Shown: positions 8,687 to 16,867 of the stretch, in pieces | Layout of the letters: each line of letters starts with the position of its first letter | How positions within the stretch are numbered: position 1 is the stretch's first letter | NCBI RefSeq assembly: GCF_034661295.1 | Contig: NZ_CP141062.1 | Location: forward strand, 1,116,001-1,180,000 | DNA from: Faecalibacter sp. LW9 | GTDB taxonomy: Bacteria; Bacteroidota; Bacteroidia; Flavobacteriales; Weeksellaceae | Direction of reading: 5' to 3' | Length of the DNA stretch: 64,000 bases | Made by a program: the position numbers and the translations under genes | Notes under the pieces: generated by a model | Told to the model about the DNA's origin: nothing | The model's database searches: none | Seen by the model: the letters and a program-made list of their open reading frames with translations, nothing else

Positions 8687-10075
8687 ATGAATACGATTAT
8701 AATCTCAGCACTTTCAGGAATCATTTTAATGTTTAGTGGTTTCTACATCAAAAACAGTCGTGCGTTAACTTTTATTTCAGCTTTAATGTTTATCGCAATC
8801 ATTATTGGTGGAGTATTCGAATTGAATGGATGCAAGATGTTGGATGGTAGATTCCCAAATATGATTGGAGAGTCGCTTTACGGAGTATCATTTATCATAG
8901 GATTAGCTGCGTTGGCAGTATTCTATTTATTAATCAATAAAGACCAATTTGGGAAAGTTGGAAATCACGTCGGTGAATATTTCGCACTGATTTTCTTCTC
9001 TTTCACAGGAGTTGCTGTTTTAGGGCAATTCAATAATTTGGTTCTAATGTTCTTAGGGATTGAATTAATGTCGATTCCGATGTACATCATTGCCGGAACA
9101 AACAAAGAAAGTTTAAAAAGTACAGAAGCTTCTGTAAAATATTTCTTGATGGGAGCATTTTCAACAGGAATCTTATTATTGGGAATCACATTTTTATACG
9201 GAGCAACAGGAACGTTCTTAGTAGATAACATCGATAAGTTTGATCAAAACTTTGAAATGATTTATTACTTAGGATGGATTTTCATCATCTTCTCGTTCTG
9301 CTTTAAAGTTGGTGCTGCACCTTTCCATATGTGGACACCAGATGTCTATGCAGGTACACCAACAGTTTTTACATCATATATGTCGACAATCGTGAAAGGA
9401 GGATCATTCTTAGGATTTATCTTAGTGATGCAACATTTTCCAGCGAATGCCGAATACAGTGGATACTTAAGAGTTTTATTAGGGGCCATTATCGTCTTGA
9501 CGTTAGTATTAGGGAATTTTGGAGCAGTAACGCAAAAATCAGTAAAGAAAATGATGGCATATTCGTCAATCGCTCAAGCTGGTTTTATGTTGTTCGTTTT
9601 ATTCCAAGTCAATTCAGTTTCTAAAGAAGCGTTATTCTTTTACACAATTGTTTATTCGGTAGCGAATTTCATTATTTTCTATACGATTCAGCAAACAAAA
9701 GCAGAGAAATACGAAGACTTAATTGGATTAGGAAAAGCCAATCCTTTCTTAGCTGCAGCAACTTCTGTAGCCCTAATTTCATTAGCCGGAATCCCTTTAA
9801 CGGGAGGTTTTATTGCGAAGTTTATGGCATTAAGTATTGGTGGAGCAAATGCAGAAAACTTAGTGATTATTGTAATTGCTTTAGTAATGGCGGTATTATC
9901 GATGTACTACTATTTTAAAGTGATTATCCATATGTACTTTAAAGAAGGTCATTCTAACATTAAAACGCAAGATGGTTTAACAACAGCTTTATTGGTTGTC
10001 GGTGTCATTGTTTTAATTCTAATGGGAATTTTCCCAGGAATCTTACCTTCATTTTTAGCAACACCAATGTGGTAA
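8687..10075 (+). CDS. nuoN: NADH-quinone oxidoreductase subunit N
   Basis: NuoN (462 aa) is the third antiporter-like subunit and the last gene of the operon. The typical segments LVLMFLGIELMSIPMYIIAG near residue 115, AAPFHMWTPDVYAGTPT near 207 and TQKSVKKMMAYSSIAQAG near 280 are present. A strong intrinsic terminator begins about 35 bp after the stop, so the complex I transcript is expected to end there. Confidence 0.97.
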   Translation: MNTIIISALSGIILMFSGFYIKNSRALTFISALMFIAIIIGGVFELNGCKMLDGRFPNMIGESLYGVSFIIGLAALAVFYLLINKDQFGKVGNHVGEYFALIFFSFTGVAVLGQFNNLVLMFLGIELMSIPMYIIAGTNKESLKSTEASVKYFLMGAFSTGILLLGITFLYGATGTFLVDNIDKFDQNFEMIYYLGWIFIIFSFCFKVGAAPFHMWTPDVYAGTPTVFTSYMSTIVKGGSFLGFILVMQHFPANAEYSGYLRVLLGAIIVLTLVLGNFGAVTQKSVKKMMAYSSIAQAGFMLFVLFQVNSVSKEALFFYTIVYSVANFIIFYTIQQTKAEKYEDLIGLGKANPFLAAATSVALISLAGIPLTGGFIAKFMALSIGGANAENLVIIVIALVMAVLSMYYYFKVIIHMYFKEGHSNIKTQDGLTTALLVVGVIVLILMGIFPGILPSFLATPMW

Positions 10076-10108
10076 ATATAGAAAACAACTAAATTCTCAC
10101 CCATAAAG

Positions 10109-10154
10109 TGAAAAAGCTCGGTTGAATCGAAAGAGGATACCGAGCTTTTTTTGT
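10109..10154 (+). terminator. Intrinsic terminator after nuoN; copy 1 of a 46-bp direct repeat
   Basis: An 11-bp perfect stem (10111-10121 with 10140-10150) and an 18-nt loop are followed by a T-run. The whole 46-bp block, loop included, occurs again without a mismatch at 11125-11170, on the other side of the next gene. Confidence 0.9.
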
Positions 10155-10201
10155 TTATCATAATCAATGTTGTTATATTGAAATTCAATAATTTATTAAT
10201 T

Positions 10202-11107
10202 ATGCCAACTAACTTATCTATTAAAAGAGTATTATTATTTCTGTTTTATTCTTTTTGCCTTGCAATTTTATTAAGAATTACTGTATTCGGGAACACAAAT
10301 TACAATATGTATACTTGTTTTATCGGATTAAGCATTACAGTGATAAGTACTTATTGGATACAGAAAGAAGAAATGTTTTCTTTATCAATTTTAGATAAAA
10401 TACTTTTAATAGTAGGACCAATTTTTTTCTTTTTAAATACGTGGTTAGATGAGGATATGATGTATAATTTTCTTCAACCTTATTCGATAGGAACTATTTT
10501 AATTCTTTTAAATGTTTTCGTGTTTAAAGATTTAAAAAAGTTTAGGAATGCGATCGTTTTATTCTTGATTATCTTAAGTTATAGTAAGTTAAAATATGAG
10601 AATTGGCAATACTATCGATTTGAAGATTGGAGAGATAAAGCTGTATTGCTTCATATCAATAAAGAGAATGATACCATTAATACAGATATCGATTTAGCTC
10701 AATTTAATTTTATTGACACAAAATTAGATACGATTAAATTATCCAAACAAAAACCTTATACATTTATTATTACGTGGGATGAATATTGCAGATTTTGTAA
10801 AACAGCTTTTAAGGATTTAAATCCTGTATTAGAAAAATATCCAAATGTTGAAAAATACTACGTCTATAATTTTAAGAAATATCAGCCAAAATCTTTTATC
10901 GATAGTTACAAAAATCAATCAATATTAGCAGACAAAAATGTAGTCGCAGATTATAATTATTCTTTTACAAAACATATTGGAATATTTGGAAATCCAACTT
11001 TTATTGTAATCAATAATCAAACGAATAAGATGGTTTATTTAGGAGGAGGATATAGTGATTATACTAAAAAAACTTTGATTGAAACTTTAGACCAATCAAA
11101 TAAATAG
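10202..11107 (+). CDS. Membrane protein with C-terminal thioredoxin-like domain (CRFC)
   Basis: I do not recognise a named family. With the ATG at 10202 the product is 301 aa; an upstream in-frame TTG at 10151 lies inside the terminator repeat and is unlikely to be used. About four transmembrane helices occupy residues 10-140, then a C-terminal domain resembles a thiol-oxidoreductase fold: TFIITWDEYCRFCKTAF has a CxxC motif in the expected place after a beta strand, and NPTFIVIN supplies the cis-Pro-like segment. The likely role is membrane-anchored thiol redox chemistry in the periplasm, which is inference. The gene is more AT-rich than its neighbours and lies between identical 46-bp terminators, suggesting it was added between nuoN and the M1 peptidase gene. 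Confidence 0.75.
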   Translation: MPTNLSIKRVLLFLFYSFCLAILLRITVFGNTNYNMYTCFIGLSITVISTYWIQKEEMFSLSILDKILLIVGPIFFFLNTWLDEDMMYNFLQPYSIGTILILLNVFVFKDLKKFRNAIVLFLIILSYSKLKYENWQYYRFEDWRDKAVLLHINKENDTINTDIDLAQFNFIDTKLDTIKLSKQKPYTFIITWDEYCRFCKTAFKDLNPVLEKYPNVEKYYVYNFKKYQPKSFIDSYKNQSILADKNVVADYNYSFTKHIGIFGNPTFIVINNQTNKMVYLGGGYSDYTKKTLIETLDQSNK

Positions 11108-11124
11108 AAAAATAGCATTGAAAA

Positions 11125-11170
11125 TGAAAAAGCTCGGTTGAATCGAAAGAGGATACCGAGCTTTTTTTGT
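11125..11170 (+). terminator. Intrinsic terminator; copy 2 of the 46-bp direct repeat
   Basis: The 46 bases are identical to 10109-10154: the same 11-bp stem, 18-nt loop and T-run. It lies 17 bp after the thioredoxin-fold gene and insulates the following peptidase gene. Confidence 0.9.
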
Positions 11171-11205
11171 AAGTTTGAAATACTAAAGTTTATAGAAAAG
11201 TTAAC

Positions 11206-13062
11206 ATGAGAAAATTTACACTAATTCTGTGCTTATTCTTGGTGCAATTTGTATTTGCACAACGCAAAGGATATTGGCAACAAAAGGTGGATTACAAAAT
11301 GACGATTGATGTAAAAGACGATTTATATCAATACGATGGAAAAATGAAGTTGAAGTACACAAACAATTCAGGTCAAAGCTTGAATAAAGTGTATTTTCAT
11401 TTATACTTTAACGCGTTTCAACCAGGTTCGATGATGGATTACCGTTTAGCAAACATCGCTGATCCAGATAAGCGTATGGTTTCTAACATTGGAACAAAAG
11501 AAAATCCTAAAATGCAATCGCGTATCGCGACTTTAGGGACAGATAATATGGGTTACCAAAAGATTAAATCGTTAACACAAAACGGGAAGGCAACTTCTTA
11601 CAAAGTGGACGGAACAATCTTAGAAGTAACATTAGCAACACCAATCAAACCAGGAAAATCAACAACGTTTGATATGGTTTGGGAAGCGCAAGTACCAGAA
11701 CAAATTCGTCGTTCAGGACGTAACTCAAAAGAAGGAGTGGCATATTCAATGACACAATGGTATCCAAAAATGGCTCAATTTGATGAGTTCGGATGGCATT
11801 TAGACGAATATGTAGGACGTGAGTTTATCGCTCCATTCGGAAACTTCGATGTAACAATTAACATCGGAAAAGATTATGTAATTGGTTCATCAGGTGTTTT
11901 ACAAAATCCAAAAGAAGTCAAAGGATACGATGCAAATGCAAAAATTGTTGAAAAAAACGGAAAAGCATCTTGGAACTTTAAAGCTACAAACATTCACGAT
12001 TTTGCGTGGGCTGCAGATAAAGACTTTGTCGTAGATCAAGGAACTTCAAAAGGTGGAGTAAAAGTATACTTAGTGTACAAACCAGGAGAGAAAACTACAA
12101 AAGTGTGGAAAGAAGCAATGCCTTATGCCACAGAATTCTTTGACTATTCAGCAAAGAAATTTGGAGCTTATCCATGGCCAACATACACAGTTGTACAAGG
12201 TGGCGACGGTGGTATGGAGTACGGAACGGCTACTTTAGTAACAGGTGAAAGAAACTTAGAGTCATTAGTAGGTGTAATATTCCACGAAGCGGCACACTCT
12301 TGGTACCAACATTTATTCGGAATCAATGAGACAGTTGATGAATGGTTCGATGAAGGTTTTACATCATATGTGGAGAACTTAGCATCATTACAAGTTTTAG
12401 AAAAACAGCAAACTATTCCATCGAATCCTAATTTAGGAGCTTACAAAGGATATGTAGCGTTAGCATTATCAGGTAAAGAAGAACCTGCAAGTTTATTAGC
12501 AGATTATTATAATACAAACTATGCGTATTCGTTAGAAGCTTACTACAAAGGTCAAGTTTTAGCGATACAATTGGGATACATCATTGGACAAGAAAACTTA
12601 GATAAAACATTCTTAGAATTCTATAACCAATGGAAATTTAAACACCCAACAGCAAACGACTTCAAGCGTGTAGCAGAAGAAGTTTCTGGAATTAACTTAA
12701 AATGGTATTTCAACTTATTCATCAATACAACACGTAAAATTGATTATGCAATTGAAAATGTACAAGGAAACACATTCCAAGTCGTAAACAAATCAGATTT
12801 TGCAATGCCTTTAGATGTATTAGTGGAATATACAGACGGAACAAAAGAGTTATTTTACATTCCATTACGTGAAATGCGCGGAGAAAAACCAGCAGAAAAT
12901 TTAGTGGAATACCAAGGTGTTAAACGTACCGTTCTAACAGATGCTTTCTGGACAAATCCTGTTTACGAAGTAAAAGCATCGAAAGCAATAAAAACAATTG
13001 TTATTGATCCTACACAGCGTTTAGCAGATGTAGATTATACAAACAACGTATATAAAAACTAA
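11206..13062 (+). CDS. M1 family metallopeptidase (secreted aminopeptidase)
   Basis: This 618-aa zinc aminopeptidase-like protein begins with a signal peptide (about residues 1-18, ending at FAQ). The gluzincin zinc site is complete: HEAAH near residue 360 followed exactly 18 residues later by the third ligand Glu (in DEWFDEGF). The substrate-binding loop equivalent to the GxMEN motif reads GGMEYG about 25 residues before the zinc motif. It probably removes N-terminal residues from peptides in the periplasm or at the outer membrane. Its stop overlaps the coaX start (TAATG), so the two are cotranscribed, although their functions look unrelated. Confidence 0.92.
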   Translation: MRKFTLILCLFLVQFVFAQRKGYWQQKVDYKMTIDVKDDLYQYDGKMKLKYTNNSGQSLNKVYFHLYFNAFQPGSMMDYRLANIADPDKRMVSNIGTKENPKMQSRIATLGTDNMGYQKIKSLTQNGKATSYKVDGTILEVTLATPIKPGKSTTFDMVWEAQVPEQIRRSGRNSKEGVAYSMTQWYPKMAQFDEFGWHLDEYVGREFIAPFGNFDVTINIGKDYVIGSSGVLQNPKEVKGYDANAKIVEKNGKASWNFKATNIHDFAWAADKDFVVDQGTSKGGVKVYLVYKPGEKTTKVWKEAMPYATEFFDYSAKKFGAYPWPTYTVVQGGDGGMEYGTATLVTGERNLESLVGVIFHEAAHSWYQHLFGINETVDEWFDEGFTSYVENLASLQVLEKQQTIPSNPNLGAYKGYVALALSGKEEPASLLADYYNTNYAYSLEAYYKGQVLAIQLGYIIGQENLDKTFLEFYNQWKFKHPTANDFKRVAEEVSGINLKWYFNLFINTTRKIDYAIENVQGNTFQVVNKSDFAMPLDVLVEYTDGTKELFYIPLREMRGEKPAENLVEYQGVKRTVLTDAFWTNPVYEVKASKAIKTIVIDPTQRLADVDYTNNVYKN

Positions 13063-13835
13063 TGTTATTAGCAGTTAATATCGGCAATTCGAATATTCGT
13101 TTTGCCGTTTTTAAAAACGATTCAGAAGTCATTACTTGGACGATAAATTCAAAACCGGCGCGTACAGAATATGAGTTTTTTGCAAAATTCAGTAATATGT
13201 ACGAACCGTTCGGAATCAACAAGGAGGATATTACAGACATTGTGATTGGTTCGGTTGTGCCACCTTTAACCATGAATGTAAAAATTGCGTTGAGAAAGAT
13301 TCACGGTTTTAAACCGATGATAGTCGATCGTGATACACCTGGTGGAATTGTTCAGTATTCGAAACAAATGGGAACAGATTTATATGCGAATGCAGTCGCT
13401 GCTCATCATTTGGGATATGAAGGAAAGAAAATCGTGATTGATTTCGGAACAGCGTTAACGTTTTTAGCCATTGATGAGGTCGGAGAGGTGACAGGAGTAA
13501 TTATAGCACCTGGAATTAATACGGCTTTAAATTCGTTAGTAGGAGAAACAGCTCAGTTACCAGAAATCGAATTGAAAGCGCCAGCCACTGTTTTAGGTCG
13601 TGATACCGTTACATGTATGCAATCGGGAATGGTGTTCGGGTACCTTTCAATGGTTGAAGGTATGATTGATCGAATCAATAAAGAATTAAATGCAAATTGT
13701 ACGGTAATTTCTACAGGAGGTTTGGGAGGAATTTATAAACCACTTTCAGATAAAATCCAGTTTGACGATCGCTTACATACGATAAAAGGATTGAAATTAT
13801 TGTATGATTTGAATAAAGAGAATTTCAAGAAATAA
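13062..13835 (+). CDS. coaX: Type III pantothenate kinase
   Basis: This 257-aa enzyme would phosphorylate pantothenate, the first step of coenzyme A synthesis. It has the ASKHA-fold motifs: an N-terminal phosphate-binding segment NIGNSNIRFAVF, the pantothenate-side segment GTDLYANAVAAHH near residue 105, and VIDFGTALTFLAID near 125, whose Asp is catalytic in the family. The length is typical of CoaX. The ATG overlaps the peptidase stop codon, and the acyltransferase gene starts 2 bp after the coaX stop. Confidence 0.94.
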   Translation: MLLAVNIGNSNIRFAVFKNDSEVITWTINSKPARTEYEFFAKFSNMYEPFGINKEDITDIVIGSVVPPLTMNVKIALRKIHGFKPMIVDRDTPGGIVQYSKQMGTDLYANAVAAHHLGYEGKKIVIDFGTALTFLAIDEVGEVTGVIIAPGINTALNSLVGETAQLPEIELKAPATVLGRDTVTCMQSGMVFGYLSMVEGMIDRINKELNANCTVISTGGLGGIYKPLSDKIQFDDRLHTIKGLKLLYDLNKENFKK

Positions 13836-13837
13836 AA

Positions 13838-14875
13838 ATGTTACCCAATTTAACATCTTTACGATTTTTTCTAGCATTATTTGTGGTATTATTTCATTTA
13901 TCTGAATTTGCATTAAATAGAGGTTTTCCATATTATAATAATCACCCTATTTTTTTTAAGGGAAATGAAGCGGTTTATGTATTTTTCACATTAAGCGGTT
14001 TTTTAATCATTAGAAATTTGATTAGAGAGAAATTTACTTTTGGAAAAATAAATCTTATTCAATTTTATAAGAAAAGAGCATTAAGGATATTTCCATTATA
14101 TTATTTAGTTTTATTTATAGGATTGGTATATTATAACTTGATTCTTCAATTTTTTGGATTTGAATTTGAAAGGAAATACAATCTTGTAGAAGGAATATTT
14201 CAAGGGATATTTTTTCTACCGAATATTTTAGCAAATGATCAACCAGGTGGAATTTTAGAAGTATTATGGTCAATAGGTATTGAAGAACAATTTTATCTGA
14301 TTATTGCTCCAATATTTTTCTTAATCAATAGAAAATATATTTTACTTTTTTTAATTGGATTTACATTTATTTATGCTTTAATTTTTCATTTAAAAGTATT
14401 ACCATTCTTAATCCAATATAGAATGTATTTTTATTTTTTCTCTATGGGTGGAATATTAAGTTTTATTGAATTTAAGAATTTCAATAAATTAGATTATAAA
14501 ATTCTTGAAATTCTAAATTATACGATATTTATAATCATATTTTTTACGAATATCTTTCAAGAGAACTTAAGTGATTTGGGGTTACATTTATTGTATTCCT
14601 TAAATTTTTCTGCTACAATTTATTATCTTTCAAAGAAATCTATTCCTATTTTAGATTCAAAGGTGTTGAATTATTTAGGCTCTATTTCATATGGGATTTA
14701 TATGTATCATGCAATTATATTTCAGGTTGTTGGTTTTATTTTTTTAAATATAAAGATTAACAATGATTCATTACACATCGTTTTATTTTATAGTTTAGTG
14801 ATTAGTATGACAATATTAATATCGTCTCTTTCTTATAAATATTTTGAAAGTTACTTTCTCAAATTAAATGACTAG
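13838..14875 (+). CDS. Acyltransferase 3 family membrane protein, last codons supplied by an IS element
   Basis: This 345-aa integral membrane protein has about ten hydrophobic segments and the family signature of OafA-like acyltransferases: an early His in VVLFHLSEF, RRI-like KKRALRIFPLYYLVL, and LWSIGIEEQFYLI in the middle. Members transfer acetyl or other acyl groups to sugars of cell-surface polysaccharide or lipid; the substrate here is unknown. Its base composition is distinctly more AT-rich than coaX, which suggests acquisition. The final residues N-D-stop are encoded by the left end of the insertion element at 14869; rejoining the flanks would give K-stop instead, so the protein is essentially intact. 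Confidence 0.85.
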   Translation: MLPNLTSLRFFLALFVVLFHLSEFALNRGFPYYNNHPIFFKGNEAVYVFFTLSGFLIIRNLIREKFTFGKINLIQFYKKRALRIFPLYYLVLFIGLVYYNLILQFFGFEFERKYNLVEGIFQGIFFLPNILANDQPGGILEVLWSIGIEEQFYLIIAPIFFLINRKYILLFLIGFTFIYALIFHLKVLPFLIQYRMYFYFFSMGGILSFIEFKNFNKLDYKILEILNYTIFIIIFFTNIFQENLSDLGLHLLYSLNFSATIYYLSKKSIPILDSKVLNYLGSISYGIYMYHAIIFQVVGFIFLNIKINNDSLHIVLFYSLVISMTILISSLSYKYFESYFLKLND

Positions 14876-14894
14876 TCCTAAAATAGATTGACAG
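14869..14894. repeat. Left terminal inverted repeat of the IS element
   Basis: This end reads TGACTAGTCCTAAAATA and continues to TTGACAG. It includes the TAG that now ends the acyltransferase gene. It pairs with 16149-16174 at 19 of 26 positions. Confidence 0.8.
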
Positions 14895-14908
14895 TTATTA
14901 AACAATAT

Positions 14909-15724
14909 TTATATCTGAAGAGATTTTATTTCTTCGGATTTTTTGTGTCTCATTTCAGGGGTCTGCATATTGAGACTCAAATGAGGTCGTGTGTTATTAT
15001 AAAGATACACACTTTGTTCTACCATTTTGGTTAATTCAGTAATATCTTTTGTTTTTTCGATTAAAAACTCTTGTTTCAATATCCCATTAATTCTTTCCGC
15101 TAAAGCATTTTGATAACAATCATAGCCGTCTGTCATCGATGGTATGATCTGATTTTGTTTTAAAATTGTCTGATAATATTCCGAGCAATACTGTAAGCCT
15201 CTATCCGAATGATGGATTAATTTCTCATTATTTATTCTATTTTTAATAGCCATTTTTAGCGCTATAGATACATTTTCCGCATTCATATTTTCACTTACAG
15301 AATAACCCATTATTTTTCGACTATAAGCATCTGTCACTAAAGAAAGATAACAAACGGCTTGCTTGGTTTTTACATACGTTATATCACTTACAAAGACCTG
15401 TTCTGGTTTATTAATCTCTATTTCTTTGTATAAATTAGGATGTTTCCTTAACCAATGTTTAGAGAATGTGGTTCTTGTGTATTGTTTTTTAGGTGTTATA
15501 AGTAAATTTTCTCTTCTCAGATAATCAAACAAAGCATCTCGACCCATCTTTATGTTTAGCTCTTTTAGCTGTTCATTCAGAATATAATAAAGCTTTCGAG
15601 TTCCTATTCTTGGTAATTTTATTCGAACTTCTAGAACTAATTTTTTAACCTGTAAAAGCTCTGATTCTCGAATAGAATGACGTTTTAGTGCAGCATAGAA
15701 ACTTTGGCGACTTAACCCAAGCAA
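14909..15724 (-). CDS. IS3-family transposase OrfB (DDE integrase domain)
   Basis: OrfB is the catalytic part of the transposase. A helix-turn-helix-like start (LGLSRQSFYAALKR) precedes the RNase H-like integrase core, with the DDE residues visible in FVSDITYVKT, IHHSDRGLQYCS and NALAERINGILKQEF. The listed start at 15724 is only the first start-like codon (TTG). The frame is open upstream to the frameshift site at 15787-15793, so the functional product is probably the OrfAB fusion of about 390 aa (about 115 from OrfA and 293 in the OrfB frame). The conserved residues and uninterrupted frame suggest an active enzyme. Confidence 0.92.
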   Translation of the reverse strand: MLGLSRQSFYAALKRHSIRESELLQVKKLVLEVRIKLPRIGTRKLYYILNEQLKELNIKMGRDALFDYLRRENLLITPKKQYTRTTFSKHWLRKHPNLYKEIEINKPEQVFVSDITYVKTKQAVCYLSLVTDAYSRKIMGYSVSENMNAENVSIALKMAIKNRINNEKLIHHSDRGLQYCSEYYQTILKQNQIIPSMTDGYDCYQNALAERINGILKQEFLIEKTKDITELTKMVEQSVYLYNNTRPHLSLNMQTPEMRHKKSEEIKSLQI

Positions 15725-15744
15725 TCGACATGAGCAAGAAACAG

Positions 15745-16134
15745 TTATTTCTTGTTTTTGGAGTTTGAGGATTGTTGGGTATTGTACTTTTTTCTGATTT
15801 GAGTACCAAGCTGTTCATCGGCTATATCAATCATTGTATTAAGTATTTTGACTCTTAGCTTTTCATCAGCCAATTCTTGTTCTAACCGTTTAATTTTTTG
15901 CGCTGGAGTTTCTTCTGATTTTGACATAGTATGAATAACTGGTTTGCTCCAATCTAAGTTACCATATTTTCTGAGCCAAACCAAAACTGTACTTCTTCCT
16001 TGTATTCCATAGCATTTTTGAGCTTGTTTGTAAGTAAAGTCGCCTTTTTCTATTTGGGATACAACGGCTAATTTAAAGCCTAAGGTGTAATCGCGTTGTG
16101 TTCTCTTTTTTCTTTCTGAATCTGATGAGTTCAT
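15745..16134 (-). CDS. IS3-family transposase OrfA (helix-turn-helix protein)
   Basis: OrfA (129 aa from the ATG at 16134; a TTG at 16155 would add seven residues) carries an N-terminal helix-turn-helix for binding the element's ends (YTLGFKLAVVSQIEKGDF, then the segment with GIQGRSTVLVWLRKYG) and a C-terminal leucine-zipper-like coiled coil (IKRLEQELADEKLRVKIL). The reading frame ends at 15745, past the slippery heptamer, so OrfA alone is made when ribosomes do not shift. Confidence 0.88.
   Translation of the reverse strand: MNSSDSERKKRTQRDYTLGFKLAVVSQIEKGDFTYKQAQKCYGIQGRSTVLVWLRKYGNLDWSKPVIHTMSKSEETPAQKIKRLEQELADEKLRVKILNTMIDIADEQLGTQIRKKYNTQQSSNSKNKK
15787..15793 (-). other. Programmed -1 frameshift site (A_AAA_AAG) joining orfA and orfB
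   Basis: On the minus strand the heptamer A AAA AAG lies in the OrfA phase (AGA AAA AAG). A -1 slip puts ribosomes into the OrfB frame, which reads VQYPTILKLQKQE and on into the OrfB helix-turn-helix with no stop. This is the standard arrangement for making the OrfAB transposase in the IS3 family. Confidence 0.85.
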
Positions 16135-16148
16135 AATAAGTTGATTTA

Positions 16149-16174
16149 GTGTCAACTTATTTCAGGACGGGACA
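16149..16174. repeat. Right terminal inverted repeat of the IS element
   Basis: On the minus strand this end reads TGTCCCGTCCTGAAATA and continues to TTGACAC. It lies just upstream of orfA and probably overlaps the transposase promoter. Confidence 0.8.
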
Positions 16175-16183
16175 AAAATAAAT

Positions 16184-16215
16184 AAAAAAGCCACTCATAT
16201 CGAGTGGCTTTTTTT
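16184..16215 (+). terminator. Intrinsic terminator, originally of the acyltransferase gene
   Basis: The stem gccactc/gagtggc (16190-16196 with 16202-16208), extended by A-T pairs, is followed by a T-run. It would have lain just after the acyltransferase stop before the IS element separated them by 1.3 kb. Confidence 0.85.
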
Positions 16216-16297
16216 ATTTTTAATAATATTTTAAATTTTAGTGTAACCTTTTCCAAAACTTACAGTCTATACTATAAATCACTATAAATTAACCCAC

Positions 16298-16867
16298 GTG
16301 AAACTATTTATTAATTCTAAAAAATCAGCAGAAGAGCTTTTGGTCGAACGGCTAAAAAAATCTGATCAAAAAGCACAACGCGAATTGTACGATCAATGTG
16401 CCAAGAAAATGTTAGCCGTTTGTCGCAGTTATATTGCCGATGCACATTACGCAGAAGATTGCATGATTAATGGTTTTTGTAAAGTGTTTAATCACGTAGT
16501 GAAATTTGAAAATAAAGGAAGTTTTGAAGGATGGGTTCGACGAATTATGGTCAACGAATGCTTAACGTTTTTACGATCGAACAAAACATTGATTTATGTG
16601 GATGATGCACGGATATCTTCATACGATGATATTGATGATGAATTGGACAAATTAGAATTCACATTTAATGTCGAAGAAGTGCTACAAGAGTTGCCAGAAA
16701 CGTATCGCTTGGTTTTTAATCTTCATATCCTAGAAGATTATTCGCATCAGGAAATTGCAGAGGCATTAAACATTTCGGTCTCGTCGAGTAAGACACAATT
16801 GTTTCGTGCAAAAGCCAAATTAAAAGAAATCATCCTAACCAAAAAAAGAGTTCAACATGAAATTTAA
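16298..16867 (+). CDS. ECF-type RNA polymerase sigma-70 factor
   Basis: This 189-aa protein has only sigma regions 2 and 4. Region 2 covers about residues 20-95, with the core-binding segment near ADAHYAEDCMINGFCKVF and GSFEGWVRRIMVNECL. Region 4, about 125-180, has the helix-turn-helix DYSHQEIAEALNISVSSSKT for the -35 element. The start is GTG at 16298, which I chose because the frame has no earlier start near a plausible leader. Its 3' end overlaps the next gene, a probable anti-sigma factor, by 11 bp, which points to a regulated sigma/anti-sigma pair controlling an envelope response. Confidence 0.92.
   Translation: MKLFINSKKSAEELLVERLKKSDQKAQRELYDQCAKKMLAVCRSYIADAHYAEDCMINGFCKVFNHVVKFENKGSFEGWVRRIMVNECLTFLRSNKTLIYVDDARISSYDDIDDELDKLEFTFNVEEVLQELPETYRLVFNLHILEDYSHQEIAEALNISVSSSKTQLFRAKAKLKEIILTKKRVQHEI

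Larger units (their letters stand above)
14869..16174 (-). mobile_element. IS3-family insertion sequence, apparently intact
   Basis: The element is 1306 bp with imperfect terminal inverted repeats that match at 19 of 26 positions; both ends begin TG, share the core GTCCT, then AAATA and TTGACA. A 3-bp direct repeat AAA (14866-14868 and 16175-16177) is the probable target-site duplication, although it sits in A-rich DNA. Two reading frames on the minus strand encode OrfA and OrfB, joined by a programmed -1 frameshift. The boundaries are supported by the way the flanking DNA rejoins: the acyltransferase frame closes at once with a TAA and its own terminator follows. Confidence 0.88.

Noticed and set aside
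13838-14875. Acyltransferase as a gene truncated by the IS element
   Set aside because: Rejoining the flanks shows that the original stop lay at the same place, so only the last one or two residues differ.
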